From Sialis fuliginosa (lineage: Eukaryota; Arthropoda; Insecta; Megaloptera; Sialidae), in assembly GCA_961205875.1 (NCBI GenBank), contig OY540810.1:6386001-6450000 (forward strand): a stretch of DNA of 64,000 nt, in the 5' to 3' direction. The translations under genes and the position numbers were made by a program. Positions 13,001-23,866 of the stretch are shown here, one piece after another (the first letter of the stretch is position 1; every line of letters starts with the position of its first letter). The notes below the pieces were generated by a model. The model was not told the origin of the DNA. It saw only the letters and a list, made by a program, of their open reading frames with translations, and searched no databases.

Positions 13001-16000
13001 TGAATATTGTATAAATACATTAAAGATAAAAAAGTTCATTTAAAACAATGATTTTTGCAATTTTAAATATTTCAAATTTTGCAGTTTTTTTAACAGACAT
13101 CCTGTATGAAAAATTCAAACCTACACTAAAGTTTTTCAAAAATATTACCCGTCCACTATGTTTTACGCCGAAACTATTGAAGATAGAGTTTTATGGTAAG
13201 AAAGTTACTATATATTATTATATCGAACCTAAAGAATTTCAGGAAAATATTTTCAACCCCCTAAAACTCTCCCTTGGGGGGTAGTTTGTGGGTACATGCT
13301 CGTTTCTCAGCTAAATCAAATGGAACGGTATATCCAAAAGTAGATAATTTTAAAGATCATAAAAAAGTAAGAAATTTTTGTAAAAAAAAAATTTTTAATT
13401 TTTAAATGGAATAATATATCAATTAGTATCTACTTTATCTTAAAAAATAATTTGTTAAGAAAATTTTAAATTTAAAATTATATTTTTATTTTATTTTTAA
13501 AATTTTCTTAAAAGTTGTCAATTTAAATATATTTTTTAAGATGAAGTATTAATTGATAAGTATATCATTACATTTAAAATTTTTGAATTATCCCAATTGA
13601 AGTTTTTCATTTTTGATATGTCGCGTATGAAAATTAATTCAAAATTATTCAAATCTCAAATAATCATACATCATTAGAATGTTCATTATTTCTACTTTCA
13701 AATAAAAATTTAAAAATAAAATGTCATTAATATTTAACGAAACTAGATCACTTTTAGTAAAACCCTAAAATTTGGGAACATTTGTATACACCGATCCATT
13801 TTATTTTGCTGAGAAACGGGCATGTACCCAAGGGGAGTTTTAGGGTCGATATAGGTATATAGTAAATTTTTTATCATAAAACTTTATCTTCAATAGTTTG
13901 GGAACACCCGGTATATCTAGAGAATAGAGAGTAGATATATACCTTTTGAAGAGGAATTAAACAAACTAAAAGTTAATTGGTCATTCTATAAAAAAATAAG
14001 TATTTATAATATTTTTACTTTTTTCAGAACCACAATGTATATTCCAATATAATTTTATTATGTGAATTACTAGACTTATAATATCATTCAAAATTTTCTC
14101 TATCTCTTAAAATAGTTGAGATATCAAAGAAATATGCAGTTATGACCCATCCTGTGCATGCATTTATAAAACTTACCGAAAGAATTAAATTCTCATAGAA
14201 GTTTGTGAACCATAAAAAGTAAACACTCATCATACTCGTTACCAGTACAACAAGAATTATTGCTAAACCTGAAACAAGAAGAACAAAATTCAAAATTCTA
14301 GTGCTGCAGCCTTGATGTAATTATTAATTTTAATAATATTAAATTGCACGTATTATGTAAATTAGAAATTTAAATAATATGTGGAAATGATAAATGGTTT
14401 TACCAAATTAAAAATATATTTTAAATCTTTTATTTTTATTATGTGCAGGTATCTTTTTACAAATATTATTTTAATGTAACTAATTAAATTATTTTTACTT
14501 TTTTATACCCATATAAGGTACTGGCACCAGTTATGACCACTATAAGAGCAAGGTTTACTGTATTTGTGATTGATGGGCTTCTTTGTAATTTTGTAATTTT
14601 CATGAACTCATTTTACTAATAAAATAAGTAACTCTTTATTTAATCAATTTATTTAATTACCAAAGTCCGCAAATACAGTTTGTTTTTTTAAATTAAAACC
14701 TTTTATTTTATTTATGTTTTTTCTCCAGTAATGGATATAGTAAAACCAGTAATGAGCACGCAGTGATTCGGTCGGACACGTTATAGTTATAAGTTATTTT
14801 TTATAAAGTTCCCAAGTTATAAATATTTCAATTTGTGTATACAATTGCAAAAAAATAAACTGCCATTTCGATAATGCTGCGAGCTCAAATATTAGAATTA
14901 GGATAGTAAAAATTAGAAGTTTCTATTTAAAAAAGTTGGTGGCCACGTGCACTCCCAAGGTCAAACAAATACTACTGTATTTTTTCCCCTCAAAACCTTA
15001 ATATATTTCTTGGTTACATTTTTTGTAAAGTGATTTTTCGAGTTAATTGCGATTGTCACTTTAAAATGAATCATCCCGTATACCCAAAACATTTTGTACA
15101 TCTATCAGTTTCTATGATAGCGCTATTTATTTTATGATAATTTAATGATAATTCATGTATTTCTTTTCCTGCTATCAATACGTGTGTAAATGTATGTGTG
15201 TAAACAGATAATATTATTAATACGATTATTATGACAATATACAGAATATTTGTTTCACAATAATTGTTATATTTTATCATAAAAATATAAAATAATTAAG
15301 TATTTTATTTTTGTATTTCTTGAAAGGGATGTTTCATTGAAAATACATTCAAATTCAAATATATAAAATAATATGTATTGCTTATCATATTTTTAAAATC
15401 AGAATCCCTTTCAAAGGAAATTTTATGGTATTTATTTCATTATAATAACTGTACCTATAACTATTGTTAAAATATAATGAATTTACAGCAATAAATAAGT
15501 ATATTGCTTCAAGATAACAAAAATTACTAATTTTTGACATATTTAGTCAAATCAAAATTGAATTAATAATCGCGAAATAAATAATATTAATTTAATAAAA
15601 TCAAAAATGCAAAATGTTGGGCCCCTAAGAAATATACATCAAAATAAAATGAAAAATCAAAATTTAAAATTCTATCATCGATGCCGAGTAGACTTTGTAA
15701 AGCAATTAAAAACATACCAGAACAATTTAAAATAATATATGATAATATATGTATCTGTAAAGTTAATAGTTCATGAGTGAGATTCGTCTAAAGTTGATAT
15801 TCTATAGTATGTAAAAATTAGTAAACAAAAAATGTCGTAAAGTTGGTATTTTTTTTAAATTATAATGACTTTTAGTATACAAATACTGTATGGACTGTAT
15901 GTAAAATATTTGTTGAACAATCAGGCGCGGATCTAGATTTACAATTTGGGAGGTGTCATGGTCGGAGAAATGATAATTTGTGAAGGGGGCCATGGACTGT

Positions 16001-16324
16001 AACATGAACAAAAAATTTACATTATTATATTTAATACGCATTTTTCTTTTTAATTTACTTTAACTAACGTCATATCCCCATGATCCCTCCTCTGGATCCG
16101 CGCTTCTGTACAATACATTTTTTTTAAACTCAATAATATATCTCAATATTAAATTGGGAAAAGAAACAAATTGGAATGATTAATTAAAATTTGATTTACT
16201 TATAATTGTTATAATATCAATTTTAAAAACATTTACCTATTAATTGTTTTCCAGATAATTTTTCTTCATTTTCTTTGTTCTCTTTACTTGCTACAATTTC
16301 GAATTTTTCTTTAGTCGCTTTCAT
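3765..16324 (-). CDS. Class B scavenger receptor (CD36 family), gene A
   Basis: Ten coding exons, 5' to 3': 16324-16237, 14268-14177, 10473-10310, 8887-8743, 7919-7710, 7225-7098, 6078-5949, 5744-5588, 4755-4508, 4001-3765. They join in frame to 532 residues plus TGA. Membrane segments lie at about residues 30-50 and 483-505, giving the CD36 hairpin with both tails in the cytosol. The ectodomain carries the FDSWKKTP and GPYVYE (110-115) motifs, GTDGTMFP, and six cysteines (274, 304, 350, 352, 358, 369) matching the three CD36 disulfides. At least seven N-glycosylation sequons are present (N66, 89, 128, 288, 312, 324, 365). CD36-family proteins bind lipids, lipoproteins or microbial and apoptotic ligands at membranes. 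The ligand here is unknown. Relation to croquemort, emp, peste or SNMP subfamilies needs a phylogeny. Length is typical for the family. Gene B is its tandem paralogue. Confidence 0.95.
4508..4755 (-). CDS. Gene A exon 9
   Basis: Residues 372-454 contain the GAPII, SFPHFLYAD and GLKPDPEHH motifs, then LQFNVQVKKADG and MILPVFWIDM. Same length (248 nt) as the gene B exon. Donor GTAAGT. Confidence 0.96.
4925..5350. repeat. Degenerate interspersed repeat, inverted partner at 9540-9790
   Basis: This intron 8 stretch contains TATCTTGAGACT (also at about 2023) and a segment from about 5110 to 5350. That segment matches the reverse complement of 9540-9790 in intron 3: GTGAAAACCACC, AAATTCAAATTGTCA, GGTGAGTTTTAT and TTCCATTGAAA can be read in both. 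It is probably an old interspersed repeat. Confidence 0.55.
5588..5744 (-). CDS. Gene A exon 8 (cysteine cluster)
   Basis: Residues 320-372 carry four cysteines in the pattern CFC-x5-C-x10-C. Preceded by FSRPNLRPENE and followed by the GLFNASAC block typical of insect CD36 proteins. Phase-1 donor GTGAGT. Confidence 0.95.
5949..6078 (-). CDS. Gene A exon 7
   Basis: Residues 276-319 include ISGTDGTMFPVN, the family's GTDG motif, and KLCRSLPF with Cys304. Acceptor ATTTCAG, donor GTTAGT. Confidence 0.94.
6875..6908. repeat. Perfect 15-bp stem-loop in gene A intron 6
   Basis: AGTGGACATCTTCAG, a 4-base loop, then its exact complement. Sequence just downstream (TTACACCCAGAAGCCAAG) recurs at about 30359 with one change, so the hairpin probably belongs to an interspersed element. 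Confidence 0.7.
7098..7225 (-). CDS. Gene A exon 6
   Basis: Residues 234-276 include FTIDTGASDINQVRQIEYI and VWDDEKCDR. Cys274 corresponds to the first conserved ectodomain cysteine of CD36. One codon longer than gene B exon 6. Donor GTATAG is slightly weak. Confidence 0.93.
7418..7661. mobile_element. TIR element (MITE) in gene A intron 5
   Basis: The terminal inverted repeats run about 100 bp. The left end reads TACACAGGTAGAAA, then GGCCAAGAAAATCTTGTTTT. The right end reversed reads TACACTGGTAGAAA, then GGCCAAGAAATCCTTGTTTT. The 244-bp element nearly fills the 484-bp intron and has no coding capacity. Confidence 0.72.
7710..7919 (-). CDS. Gene A exon 5
   Basis: Residues 164-233. Includes FVRWSLSKILNTLDSKPF and LFGYDDKLIE, which correspond to the CD36 'LFGY' region. 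Its 70 codons equal gene B exon 5, with 37 of 70 residues identical by eye. Confidence 0.95.
7997..8490. repeat. Degenerate ~125-bp repeat units in gene A intron 4
   Basis: Related units start near 8030, 8265 and 8400. Each runs (G/C)CA(C/T)-ATTTTTGA-TTAGAAAA, then AATAA, then a GGTCAA-like motif, and ends with AAATTTTGACA-like sequence and a short ATGC/ATGCC motif. The TCTAACTCAAAATGG at about 32508 looks like the same motif on the other strand. Confidence 0.5.
8743..8887 (-). CDS. Gene A exon 4
   Basis: Residues 116-163 carry NGTITYQEKKSLDFRPDLS, the CD36 segment following GPYVYE, and end VPSVPLI. Acceptor TATTTTAG, donor GTAAGT. Contains sequon N128. Confidence 0.95.
9540..9790. repeat. 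Interspersed repeat in gene A intron 3 (inverted partner of 5110-5350)
   Basis: Reads as the reverse complement of the intron 8 copy. Shared blocks include TTTCAATGGGATTTGTCA, AAACTCACC and GGTGGTTTTCACC. The pair could fold together in the gene A pre-mRNA, though divergence makes a long stable duplex unlikely. Confidence 0.55.
10310..10473 (-). CDS. Gene A exon 3 (membrane-proximal CD36 motif)
   Basis: Residues 61-115 include NNTQVFDSWKKTPVKP, IYLFNYTN and VEDVGPYVYE, the most diagnostic N-terminal CD36 block. The last Glu codon is split GA|G by the phase-2 intron with donor GTAAGA. Confidence 0.96.
11508..11781. mobile_element. MITE with perfect 17-bp inverted ends in gene A intron 2
   Basis: The left end is TACACCCAATTCTGTTT and the right end is its exact reverse complement. 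The outer TA may be a duplicated TA target, as in Tc1/mariner-type insertions. The 274-bp interior repeats TTTACACG-like blocks at about 11538, 11588, 11611 and 11730. Non-coding. Confidence 0.78.
13171..13899. mobile_element. Foldback element in gene A intron 2
   Basis: Both arms start AAACTATTGAAGATA. Shared arm blocks include a CCCTAAAACT block, then GGGTACATGC, CGTTTCTCAGC and AATGGA-CGGT. The inner region also pairs around AAAATTTTAAATTTAAAA. Arms are diverged, so the element is old. The open frame at 13048-13284 lies across the left end and left arm and is not a gene. Confidence 0.65.
14177..14268 (-). CDS. Gene A exon 2 (N-terminal membrane segment)
   Basis: Residues 30-60: a hydrophobic run starting GLAIILVVLVTSMMSVYFLW, then TNFYENLILS. 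Acceptor TTGTTTCAG, donor GTAAGT. The length (92 nt) and phases match gene B exon 2 exactly. Confidence 0.93.
14515..14769. mobile_element. Truncated copy of the AAGGTACTG TIR family (gene A intron 1)
   Basis: Begins AAGGTACTGGCACCAGTT and matches, in reverse, the right half of the copies at 34607-35090 and 36919-37443. Shared blocks: a CTATAAGAGCAAGGTTTACTG-like stretch, ACCTTTTATTTTATTT and CCAGTAATGAGCACGCAGTG. Homology stops at about 14769. Confidence 0.72.
15922..16108. mobile_element. Small hAT-like MITE in gene A intron 1
   Basis: The left end CAGGCGCGGATCTAGA and the right end, reversed CAGAAGCGCGGATCCAGA, form imperfect inverted repeats beginning CAG, as in hAT elements. Flanks TGAACAAT and TGTACAAT may be a diverged 8-bp target duplication, depending on the exact right boundary. 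Confidence 0.62.
16237..16324 (-). CDS. Gene A exon 1 (start; cytosolic N-terminus)
   Basis: Residues 1-29, beginning MKATKEKFEIVASKENKENE, a lysine- and glutamate-rich cytosolic tail. Chosen because the frame leaves through a GTAAAT donor in phase 1 and joins the membrane exon in frame. There is no signal peptide; the membrane segment in exon 2 acts as the anchor. An upstream non-coding exon cannot be excluded. Confidence 0.82.
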
Positions 16325-16793
16325 TTTGAAATTTATTTAAATCAAATAAATAAATCAATAATTAACATAATATTATGTTAATATAATAAATAATATAAGT
16401 ATTATTTCATTTAAAAAAACACATATAAAAACAATATAATTAAATAATTTTATAAAATCTCACATTCTCTATTATTAAAAATATATTTAAAAAAGCACAA
16501 GAAAAATCTATACTACACAAACAATAACAAAAACAAAAACGCAGTTAACTATTTAATTATAACACAATCACAATTATTATAAACTAACACAGTTCTTGTC
16601 TTGGTCATCCAATATTTAAACCAAACATTTAAAACCAGTTATCAGCTGAGAGTCAGTCTTTCAAATTATCCAATCCAGTTGAAAAATAATTCTTCACAAT
16701 ATTTGTTAGGCCTTAGCAGGTACAAAGTTAGATATAACACAGCAAGTGGTGGGGGAACTATATGTTGTAATCTACAGTTGACGACTAATTTAA
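16325..16793. other. Upstream region of gene A
   Basis: Immediately 5' of the gene A start codon on the minus strand; it should contain its promoter and 5' UTR. No TATA box or initiator can be assigned with confidence. The long plus-strand frame at 16601-16993 runs into a piggyBac-like repeat and is not a gene. Confidence 0.5.
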
Positions 16794-17133
16794 CCCTCAA
16801 CCGACCAAATACAGCCAGTGTGACCGCTTTCTTAACCTCAACTTATCATAGAACCTTCAACCTTTTCATTTTTTTACATAAAAAAAAAAAAAACAAGAAT
16901 AAAATTAATAATTATATTAGTATTTTTGTACAATATAAATATATAAGAAGTGTAATATATGTACAATTTTTAATGTGGATTTTGTATTATTAAATAAAAT
17001 AATTGGGTCCTTAAAATAATATAAATCAGTTTTAAAATCTCATCTCATTTATGTATTTTTGATATAATTTATTTAAAGTTTTAGCAAAAAATAAATATTT
17101 GGTTAAAATAATATTTTAATTGGTGGTTAAGGG
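16794..17133. mobile_element. piggyBac-like MITE upstream of gene A
   Basis: TTAA lies on both sides (16790-16793 and 17134-17137). The ends are CCCTCAACCGACC on the left and, reversed, CCCTTAACCACC on the right. TTAA target duplication and CCCT-type ends are the piggyBac signature. It is 340 bp with no transposase, and sits about 470 bp upstream of the gene A start codon. Confidence 0.68.
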
Positions 17134-17595
17134 TTAAAATAAACGCATGATCCTTTTAATATTGATGCATAAATATATATTTAGATTTAAATTGCACGCA
17201 TTATATAGTTGGCAATTAACAAACAAAACCTATCGTTGCGTTTGAAATGATCTTTTATTTGTATGTGTAAGTACAAGTACCATACAAACGCTATACACAA
17301 GTATACTACGTATATATACATATACTCGTACTATACTGTATACAAACAACTACTGCTTGACCATACATTCATAATCTCACATATATACATACATACACAA
17401 CACTATACACTCAATACATATACTAGTATGTGATTGCATATTCATAGATAGTTATATCTACATTCTACATGTGTATGGACGTACAGTACTGACAGAAATT
17501 CCGTGACTACTTTAAATTATGTATAATTTAAAATATATTAGGTATATTTTTATTATAAGTAATTATAATAAAGCCGATTTTTTTTAATTCGAGTT

Positions 17596-17950
17596 TTGAT
17601 GGAATTATCCATTTTGAGCTTACCTGAATCCATTCTGACTATTTTCGCCATGATGTCTGTGTGTCTGTCTGTAACTCAAATACGACAAATATTGGAAAGG
17701 TGGAAATTTATATTTAAGAGTCATTTTTGTCTGGGAAGAAAACCTCCTATTTTTGAAAACCATCTTTTAACCAGATATGGAAATTTACTGGTGTAATTTT
17801 TTTAATTTTTCGAATTATTTTTGAAACGGTGCGAATTATAGAAAAATGGTCAAACTAAAAATTGTAGGTAATATTATCTAAAAAATAATTTAAAATTATA
17901 TTTCAAATGGTTCATAACAGAGAAGAAATATTCGTCACTGTCTGAACTTA
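17596..17950. repeat. Dispersed repeat copy, 'CGCCATGATGTCTGTGTG' family
   Basis: Contains TCTGACTATTTTCGCCATG, then CTGTCTGTAACTCAAA, AACCTCCTATTTTTGAAAA, TGGTCAAACTAAAAATTG and TTCATAACAGAGAAGAAAT. The last two blocks recur at 21150-21280. The first part recurs at about 20185 and, reversed, near 61030. The element class is not identified. Confidence 0.55.
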
Positions 17951-18775
17951 AAACGCGCCGTTTGTGCACCGGTGCAAAATCTTGTTAAACGAAGATTTTA
18001 ATAATAACAAAATGTTTACATATTTAATTTCCTTGAATTGTCAGCTTTCATTGTTTTAGTAAAAATGTAGGTACATTAACAATGCACAATTTAATTTTTT
18101 TCTTATTGATACGAAATTCGATCCAAAACTATCACCAGTTTGAAATTTTGTCTTCTTGTTTAACAAAAAAAAAAAAAAAAAACAGTACAAATATTAAACT
18201 ATAATAAATGCAAATAATAGCATGATTAATTATGTAAAATTCATTTTTGTTAAAATTTTTAAGTGTTACAGTGAACTCTTCTACTAATATATAAAATAAT
18301 TTAATATAATTTTATGCTCTGTTGAAACTATTTGTTCACCTGTATATGGATAGACAAACTCCTACGTACTTCCAGATGTTACGTTTGTGAAAAATAAATC
18401 TAATAGTGAACTTGACTCTGTCTAGCACACATTATACAATATACATACTACTCGTCTGCACTGAATATATTGTATATCTACTTATACTAATAAAGAAAGT
18501 TATTACAGGCACGTAGCCATGTTTGAAATCCTTATAGGGCCACAGTAGGGCCAAGAACTTTTGGGTGGGAAATACATAGTAATATTGCTTATTTGTTGTT
18601 TTTTGATATTGTATTATTTTATTTTATTTTTATACGAAGATTATTGTCCTTAGGAAAATTAATACTAATTCTCTTCTAAATTAACAAATATCACTTCTAT
18701 CTCACATCAGCTAAGCCCATCCCTGATAATGTCTCACGTCAATGATATTATAGAATATAGATTAATCAAAGTCAT

Positions 18776-19142
18776 GGACACAAAACCGGCCCGCGGGCCG
18801 CAAAATATCACAAATAAATACTACAACCTTTGATACTCTACCAAATTCTTAGATGACTTCATTAGTTCAAATATGAACGTAGTTGTTAATAGTGGTGACA
18901 AAGATGCTAATTTTTCAGAGAGTTCAACTTATTAAACTTTTGAGCGGTGTAGTTTTCATTAATTTATAATTAATTTATTATATTTATAAGGCCATATATA
19001 TTTTTGTTAAAAAAAACTTTATTTGTTGATTGTTTTTACCCTTGTGGGGTCGTAAGTTCAGCCACCACAAGACTGCATTTTTTAATAAATAATTTAACTG
19101 ACCGACAAACAAGTAGTACCTACAAACATTTGCCCACCCCTG
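18776..19142. mobile_element. Probable hAT-like remnant
   Basis: Starts near the palindromic GGCCCGCGGGCC and ends TTTGCCCACCCCTG. Reversed, that end is CAGGGGTGGGCAAA, a hAT-type terminus. The left terminus is degraded and no target duplication was found. Confidence 0.4.
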
Positions 19143-21109
19143 AATTGACCTATATGTTTGTACATGAATAATAACAATAACTTATATGGTCGATTACTAT
19201 AATTTAGTCTCAATAATACATATTATACGAGTACACGTAAGTAAGCCTTTCAAGTACTAAACGAATACGTATATTTTGAAAATGGGTCGTTATACCGAAA
19301 ATATAAGATTTTCTTCTCAGACGAAAATTAATCCCAAATATTTTTTGAGTTACAGTGTCTGTCTATATACATACATCATGACGAAAATAATGAGATTGGG
19401 TTCAGTTCAGGGAAAGTCAAATTGAATATTTCCATCAAAATTTCGAATTCGAAAATTATTTACTTAACAATACTTATACTAGGTATATTTATTTCATACA
19501 TATACCGTATAAAACAGTAAAAATCTATATAAATTTTACTGACACATTTTTTATTAAAAGTAATTAGTTTAAAAATATAATCAATGTAACTATAAATATG
19601 TTATCAGACAACATGCAATTTCATTAATACTGATTTGTTATCTATGTTTGCCATACAATAAACTTTTTAAAAGTATATACATTTTATGGCTGCGTTAAAA
19701 AAAATGTTTATATACACAGGTGTACACTTATATCTTAATATCTACCTACTGTAATATATTGTTTTATCTATGAATTTTTACTTTCTTATAAGGCCATATG
19801 TATTAAATAAGTAGTAATGAAAAATTTCACGAAAAAATATATTTTTTTAAAACATCATGAAAAGTTCAGATTGTAATATAATGAGTTAAATTATAATGTA
19901 ATACACAATTTACTTATTTTTTCACAATTTTATTAATTTCGTTTGTTTGTTCGATTCGATCAAAACTTTTAACATATTTCATCTACTTCCCGAAGTCTGA
20001 TTATCCTGAAATTTTGTATACTTAGATATGTATTCTCGATGACAATATAAAAACCAATCATTTCCAAACTAATTTAAAAATATATTGTTACTTTTTTAAA
20101 GTGTGTTGTTTTAGCTAAAGTAAGTGGTATCAATCCAAAAAACTTTTCAAAAATTTGAAAATTTTCACAGACGAGTGAAATCCGTTCTGACTATTTTCGC
20201 CATGACGTCTATGTGTCAGTCTGTCTGTTTGTCTATCTGTAGACGCTGTAACTCAAAAACGTAGAAGAATGAAATATTTTATCTAAGACTAGCGCATTGA
20301 ACCTGGTGTTACCCGAATTAATATCCACAAAATCATAGTAACTAAAATAGTTCAAACTATGTATGTTCTTTGACATTTATTCAAGTAAAACACGACTACT
20401 CTAAAATACCATAAAGTTCTGAACTTTGTATGCAGCTATAAAAAAGTAACCACGTGTTTTTATTATTGTATTTATTTATTTACATTTAAATACCACACAT
20501 AATATTATAAAATATTATAAAATTCGAGGTGAATGTAAGATCAAACTAATTCAATGCATAAGCGAAATTAAAATATTGTATTGGTCAGGGATTATTATTT
20601 ATTATTTTATTTCAACAAAATTAACTACAGTTTTGATTTGTTTTAATAAAATATGAAGTTTAGCACATTTTGCACCAAAATAGCAATAACACAAAAAACA
20701 AAAATATAAGGTGTTCCATTAAAAAATATTATTTTTTAATGTTAACACTTTTTTACTGCTGTATAAACTAAAAAACTGTAAATTTCAATATAATTTTCTA
20801 ATGTGCATTTTTATTTACAATATTAAATATTTTATTTTTCTCATTGTCCCTTATTGCTAGAAGTAGGGTGGTATGACGTGATCGTGAGTAAATTTTTATT
20901 GGACGTGGGTTTCATTTATGTATTTCGAAAATAAATTGTTTGTTTTGTAATTTTCGATAGTTACAATCCCAATAAAAAAAAAAAAATAAAACTAGTTTTT
21001 GTTTTTCAAAAATTTCAGAAATCATACATAAGCAAAAAATATTGTTAGTAAACAATAAATGGTATGAAATCAACGTTCTTATATTAGTAGATTGGAATAA
21101 ATTCATTAC

Positions 21110-21380
21110 TTAATTTCAATATGTTTAAAAAAAATCGTGAATAGAGAAAAATGGTCAAGTTAAAAATTGTAGGTAATATCAATATCGAAAATTTATGTTC
21201 TATTTTTTTTTTTTTTAAAAACAAATTTTTGAAAATAAAATTTTTATTATACTTCAAATAGTTCATAACAGAGAAGAAATATCTGCCATGAGTGTCATGG
21301 GACTTTCTTATACGTATTACAGAGATTGAACAGTGCGCGTATTTGCCATAGGTACCATAGAACTTTCTCATACGTAATAC
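21110..21380. repeat. Dispersed repeat with an internal ~70-bp duplication
   Basis: Contains GAAAAATGGTCAAGTTAAAA and TTCATAACAGAGAAGAAAT, shared with 17850-17930. It is followed by two consecutive similar units, about 21280-21330 and 21340-21395. Each has TGCCAT, then ACTTTCTTATACGTA or ACTTTCTCATACGTA, then GAACAGTG. Confidence 0.5.
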
Positions 21381-22808
21381 TGAGAGTGAACAGTGTGGGT
21401 GAATCTAAATAATTATATAAAAAAATTCTTTCTGACTAAATCATAAAAGTTGGAAAAAATATATTGGGAATAAATTATAGATAATAATAACATACTTGAC
21501 ATTTTTTATCTAAAACATTTTTTTCTTATTTCAAAAATAATTCAAAAATTGACAAGAGTAAACAGTTATTACGTTCAAAAAAATTCATTTGATGTATGTA
21601 TAATGTGGAGAATAATATTATTTATAGTTTATGTCCCATTCATTTTATTCTATCTTATTAGTTTGTCAGAAATGTTTTAATAAAATAAAAATCATGTATG
21701 CACTATTCAATGTTAGGATTACGTATAAGAAAGTCTCGTAGTTCCCAAGGCAGATATTTTTAATTCATAGATATGTTCTCTGGCCAGATTATATGATATA
21801 TTTTGTTACAGTAACATAAGGAATAAGCAGTGACGATAATAGTAAATCAAGTCGGAAAAAAGTTTGACGCCAAATGATTTTTAATTAAATGTCGTTACTG
21901 TTCATATAAATATTCAGAAATATAAAAATTATCTTTATATACTCGTATCTTATTCAGTTGTAAACTGCAGTAAAATGTAATGTTATAGAAAGATCGCAAT
22001 TTCACATGAGTCATGCTTTCCCATATTATCTTTGTACGTATTAAATAGCTGTTTACACGTGGTGGGCATATTTCTTAGAATTGTTATTGAAAATATTACA
22101 TATGCAACAAACGTACTAGATCATCATGAAATATTAATTGAACTTTTCTTTAATTGTTTCATTAACAAATAGCATACCAGTGCATTCTTTGAAAGAACGG
22201 AGTCTTTCTTTGTTAATTTTTTTTTTCATATTTAATGATTGCTGTGGCCACTGAAAGATTTATTTATACATTATTACAGTGACATCCCCAGTTTTTTGAG
22301 GGGGGAGAGAGAGGGGATATTTACCAATTGTTTTTAAATGATTTTTTCAGTCTTTTATAAGATCTAGGTGCAATTTAATGACCATTTTTACTCTTCAATT
22401 CTCAAAATGTTGAATATTATAAGTTTCAAAACGTAAAAATTGTTTTTTTTTTCAATTTTCACAAAAACTTGGCAGAAGTTTTTTTCATAATGGAGGTTGC
22501 AGGGAATTTTATAGTGAACAACTTTTATTTGAAACTATTTTTTGTAACAACAATTTTTTATACCTACATACTTTCGATTTACCTCCCTTGGAAACGCTGA
22601 AACATCAATAAAATTAACCAAATAAAAAATTAATAGGTTAAATTTTTTGTTAGGAAACGCGTTACAAAAAAGCTACGAAGCGTTTTTTGTAAGACTGAAA
22701 ATACAAGAGTTACGAGTATCTTGCCTCAAAGATTTTCATTCCCTATCTTTTTTTGCTCATAACAATTTTATTATTAATTGTATGCCAAAAAAATTATTGA
22801 TAAAAGTT

Positions 22809-23445
22809 GCAGATAATACTATTACCTACAAAAATGTTTCCCAGTCCCGTAAACTAAGTTTTAGACTCACTATCGACCCCCCTATGGAACCCCTAAAAAA
22901 ATCATTGCCTACTCAAAATGCATGATTATGCGACGCTTTAACTGTACTATATGTAAAATTTCATATTATATAATATAATAAATTATTTGTTGATGCATCT
23001 GATAAATTTTGTGATTTAAAATTATTTATAATTGTTTATTATACATATTTACCAATAAGCATTCCACAGTATTAATATGTTCTAAAAGGTATTAAGAACT
23101 AAATAAAATTTGATCCGTCTTGATTTATTGCAGATAATACGATTACCTACAAAAATGTTTCCCAGTCCCGTAAACTAAGTTTTAGTCTCACTGCCGACCC
23201 CCCTATGGAACCCCTCAAAAAATCATTGCCTACTCAAAATGCATGATTATGCGACGCTTTAACTGTACTATATGTAAAATTTCATATTATATAATATAAT
23301 AAATTATTTGTTGATGCATCTGATAAATTTTATGATTTAAAATTATTTATAATTGTTTATTATACATATTTACCATATTCCACAGTATTAATATGTTCTA
23401 AAAGGTATTAAAAACTAAATAAAATTTGATCCGTCTTGATTTATT
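22809..23445. repeat. Two-copy ~320-bp tandem duplication
   Basis: Unit 1 is 22809-23129 and unit 2 is 23130-23445. Each starts GCAGATAATAC and ends CTTGATTTATT. They differ by a few substitutions and by loss of a 7-base block near the TTTACC/ATTCCAC junction in unit 2, so the duplication is recent. The short open frame ending at 22925 extends into unit 1 and has no recognised domain. Confidence 0.9.
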
Positions 23446-23622
23446 ACTTATGCAAAAATAATTAATAATAGTGGTTGAGCTCATGTACTAAAAAATATAT
23501 TGTGTTTAAACATAAATATTAATATACATGTTATTGAAATGAAATGATTTTTAATAATATTTATTTACTTACCTTTTATTTTGTTGATTACAATATATAA
23601 TAATTATTGTATGTATAAATAT

Positions 23623-23866
23623 TAGGGTGAGCCAATTTTCAAAAATGAATGTTAAATTCGAAATCCTCGTACCCAAAAACACTTGGGTTGGTGTTTTGCT
23701 TTAAAAAAATCTATGATAATTTGTACAATTTCATGTATATTAACATACATACACATTGAATTCAAGGGACTCAAACTAAAAATTTTCAATCAAAAATGCG
23801 CCGAATTTAGAGGAATAGTTCCGTGGGCGTTTTTTTCTTAGAATTAATACAATTTGGCCCACCCTA
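23623..23866. mobile_element. TIR element with TAGGGTG ends
   Basis: The left end is TAGGGTGAGCCAATTTT and the right end reversed is TAGGGTGGGCCAAATTG, giving 244 bp. AT lies outside both ends. The TAGGGTG terminus is shared with the large foldback at 35707-36826. Confidence 0.72.

Larger units (their letters stand above)
17134..22808. other. Intergenic AT-rich DNA with dispersed repeat scraps
   Basis: No supported gene. Besides the repeats listed separately, related scraps occur near 19260-19440, 20155-20300 and 21720-21870. They share TTTTCGCCATGACGTCT-like or CATAAGGAATAAGCAGT-like blocks with 17596-17950, 31560-31800 and 60850-61110. GGGGGGAGAGAGAGGGG occurs near 22300. Confidence 0.5.

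Noticed and set aside
16601-16993. 130-codon plus-strand frame upstream of gene A
   Set aside because: Its second half lies inside a TTAA-flanked repeat, composition is low in complexity, and no domain is visible.
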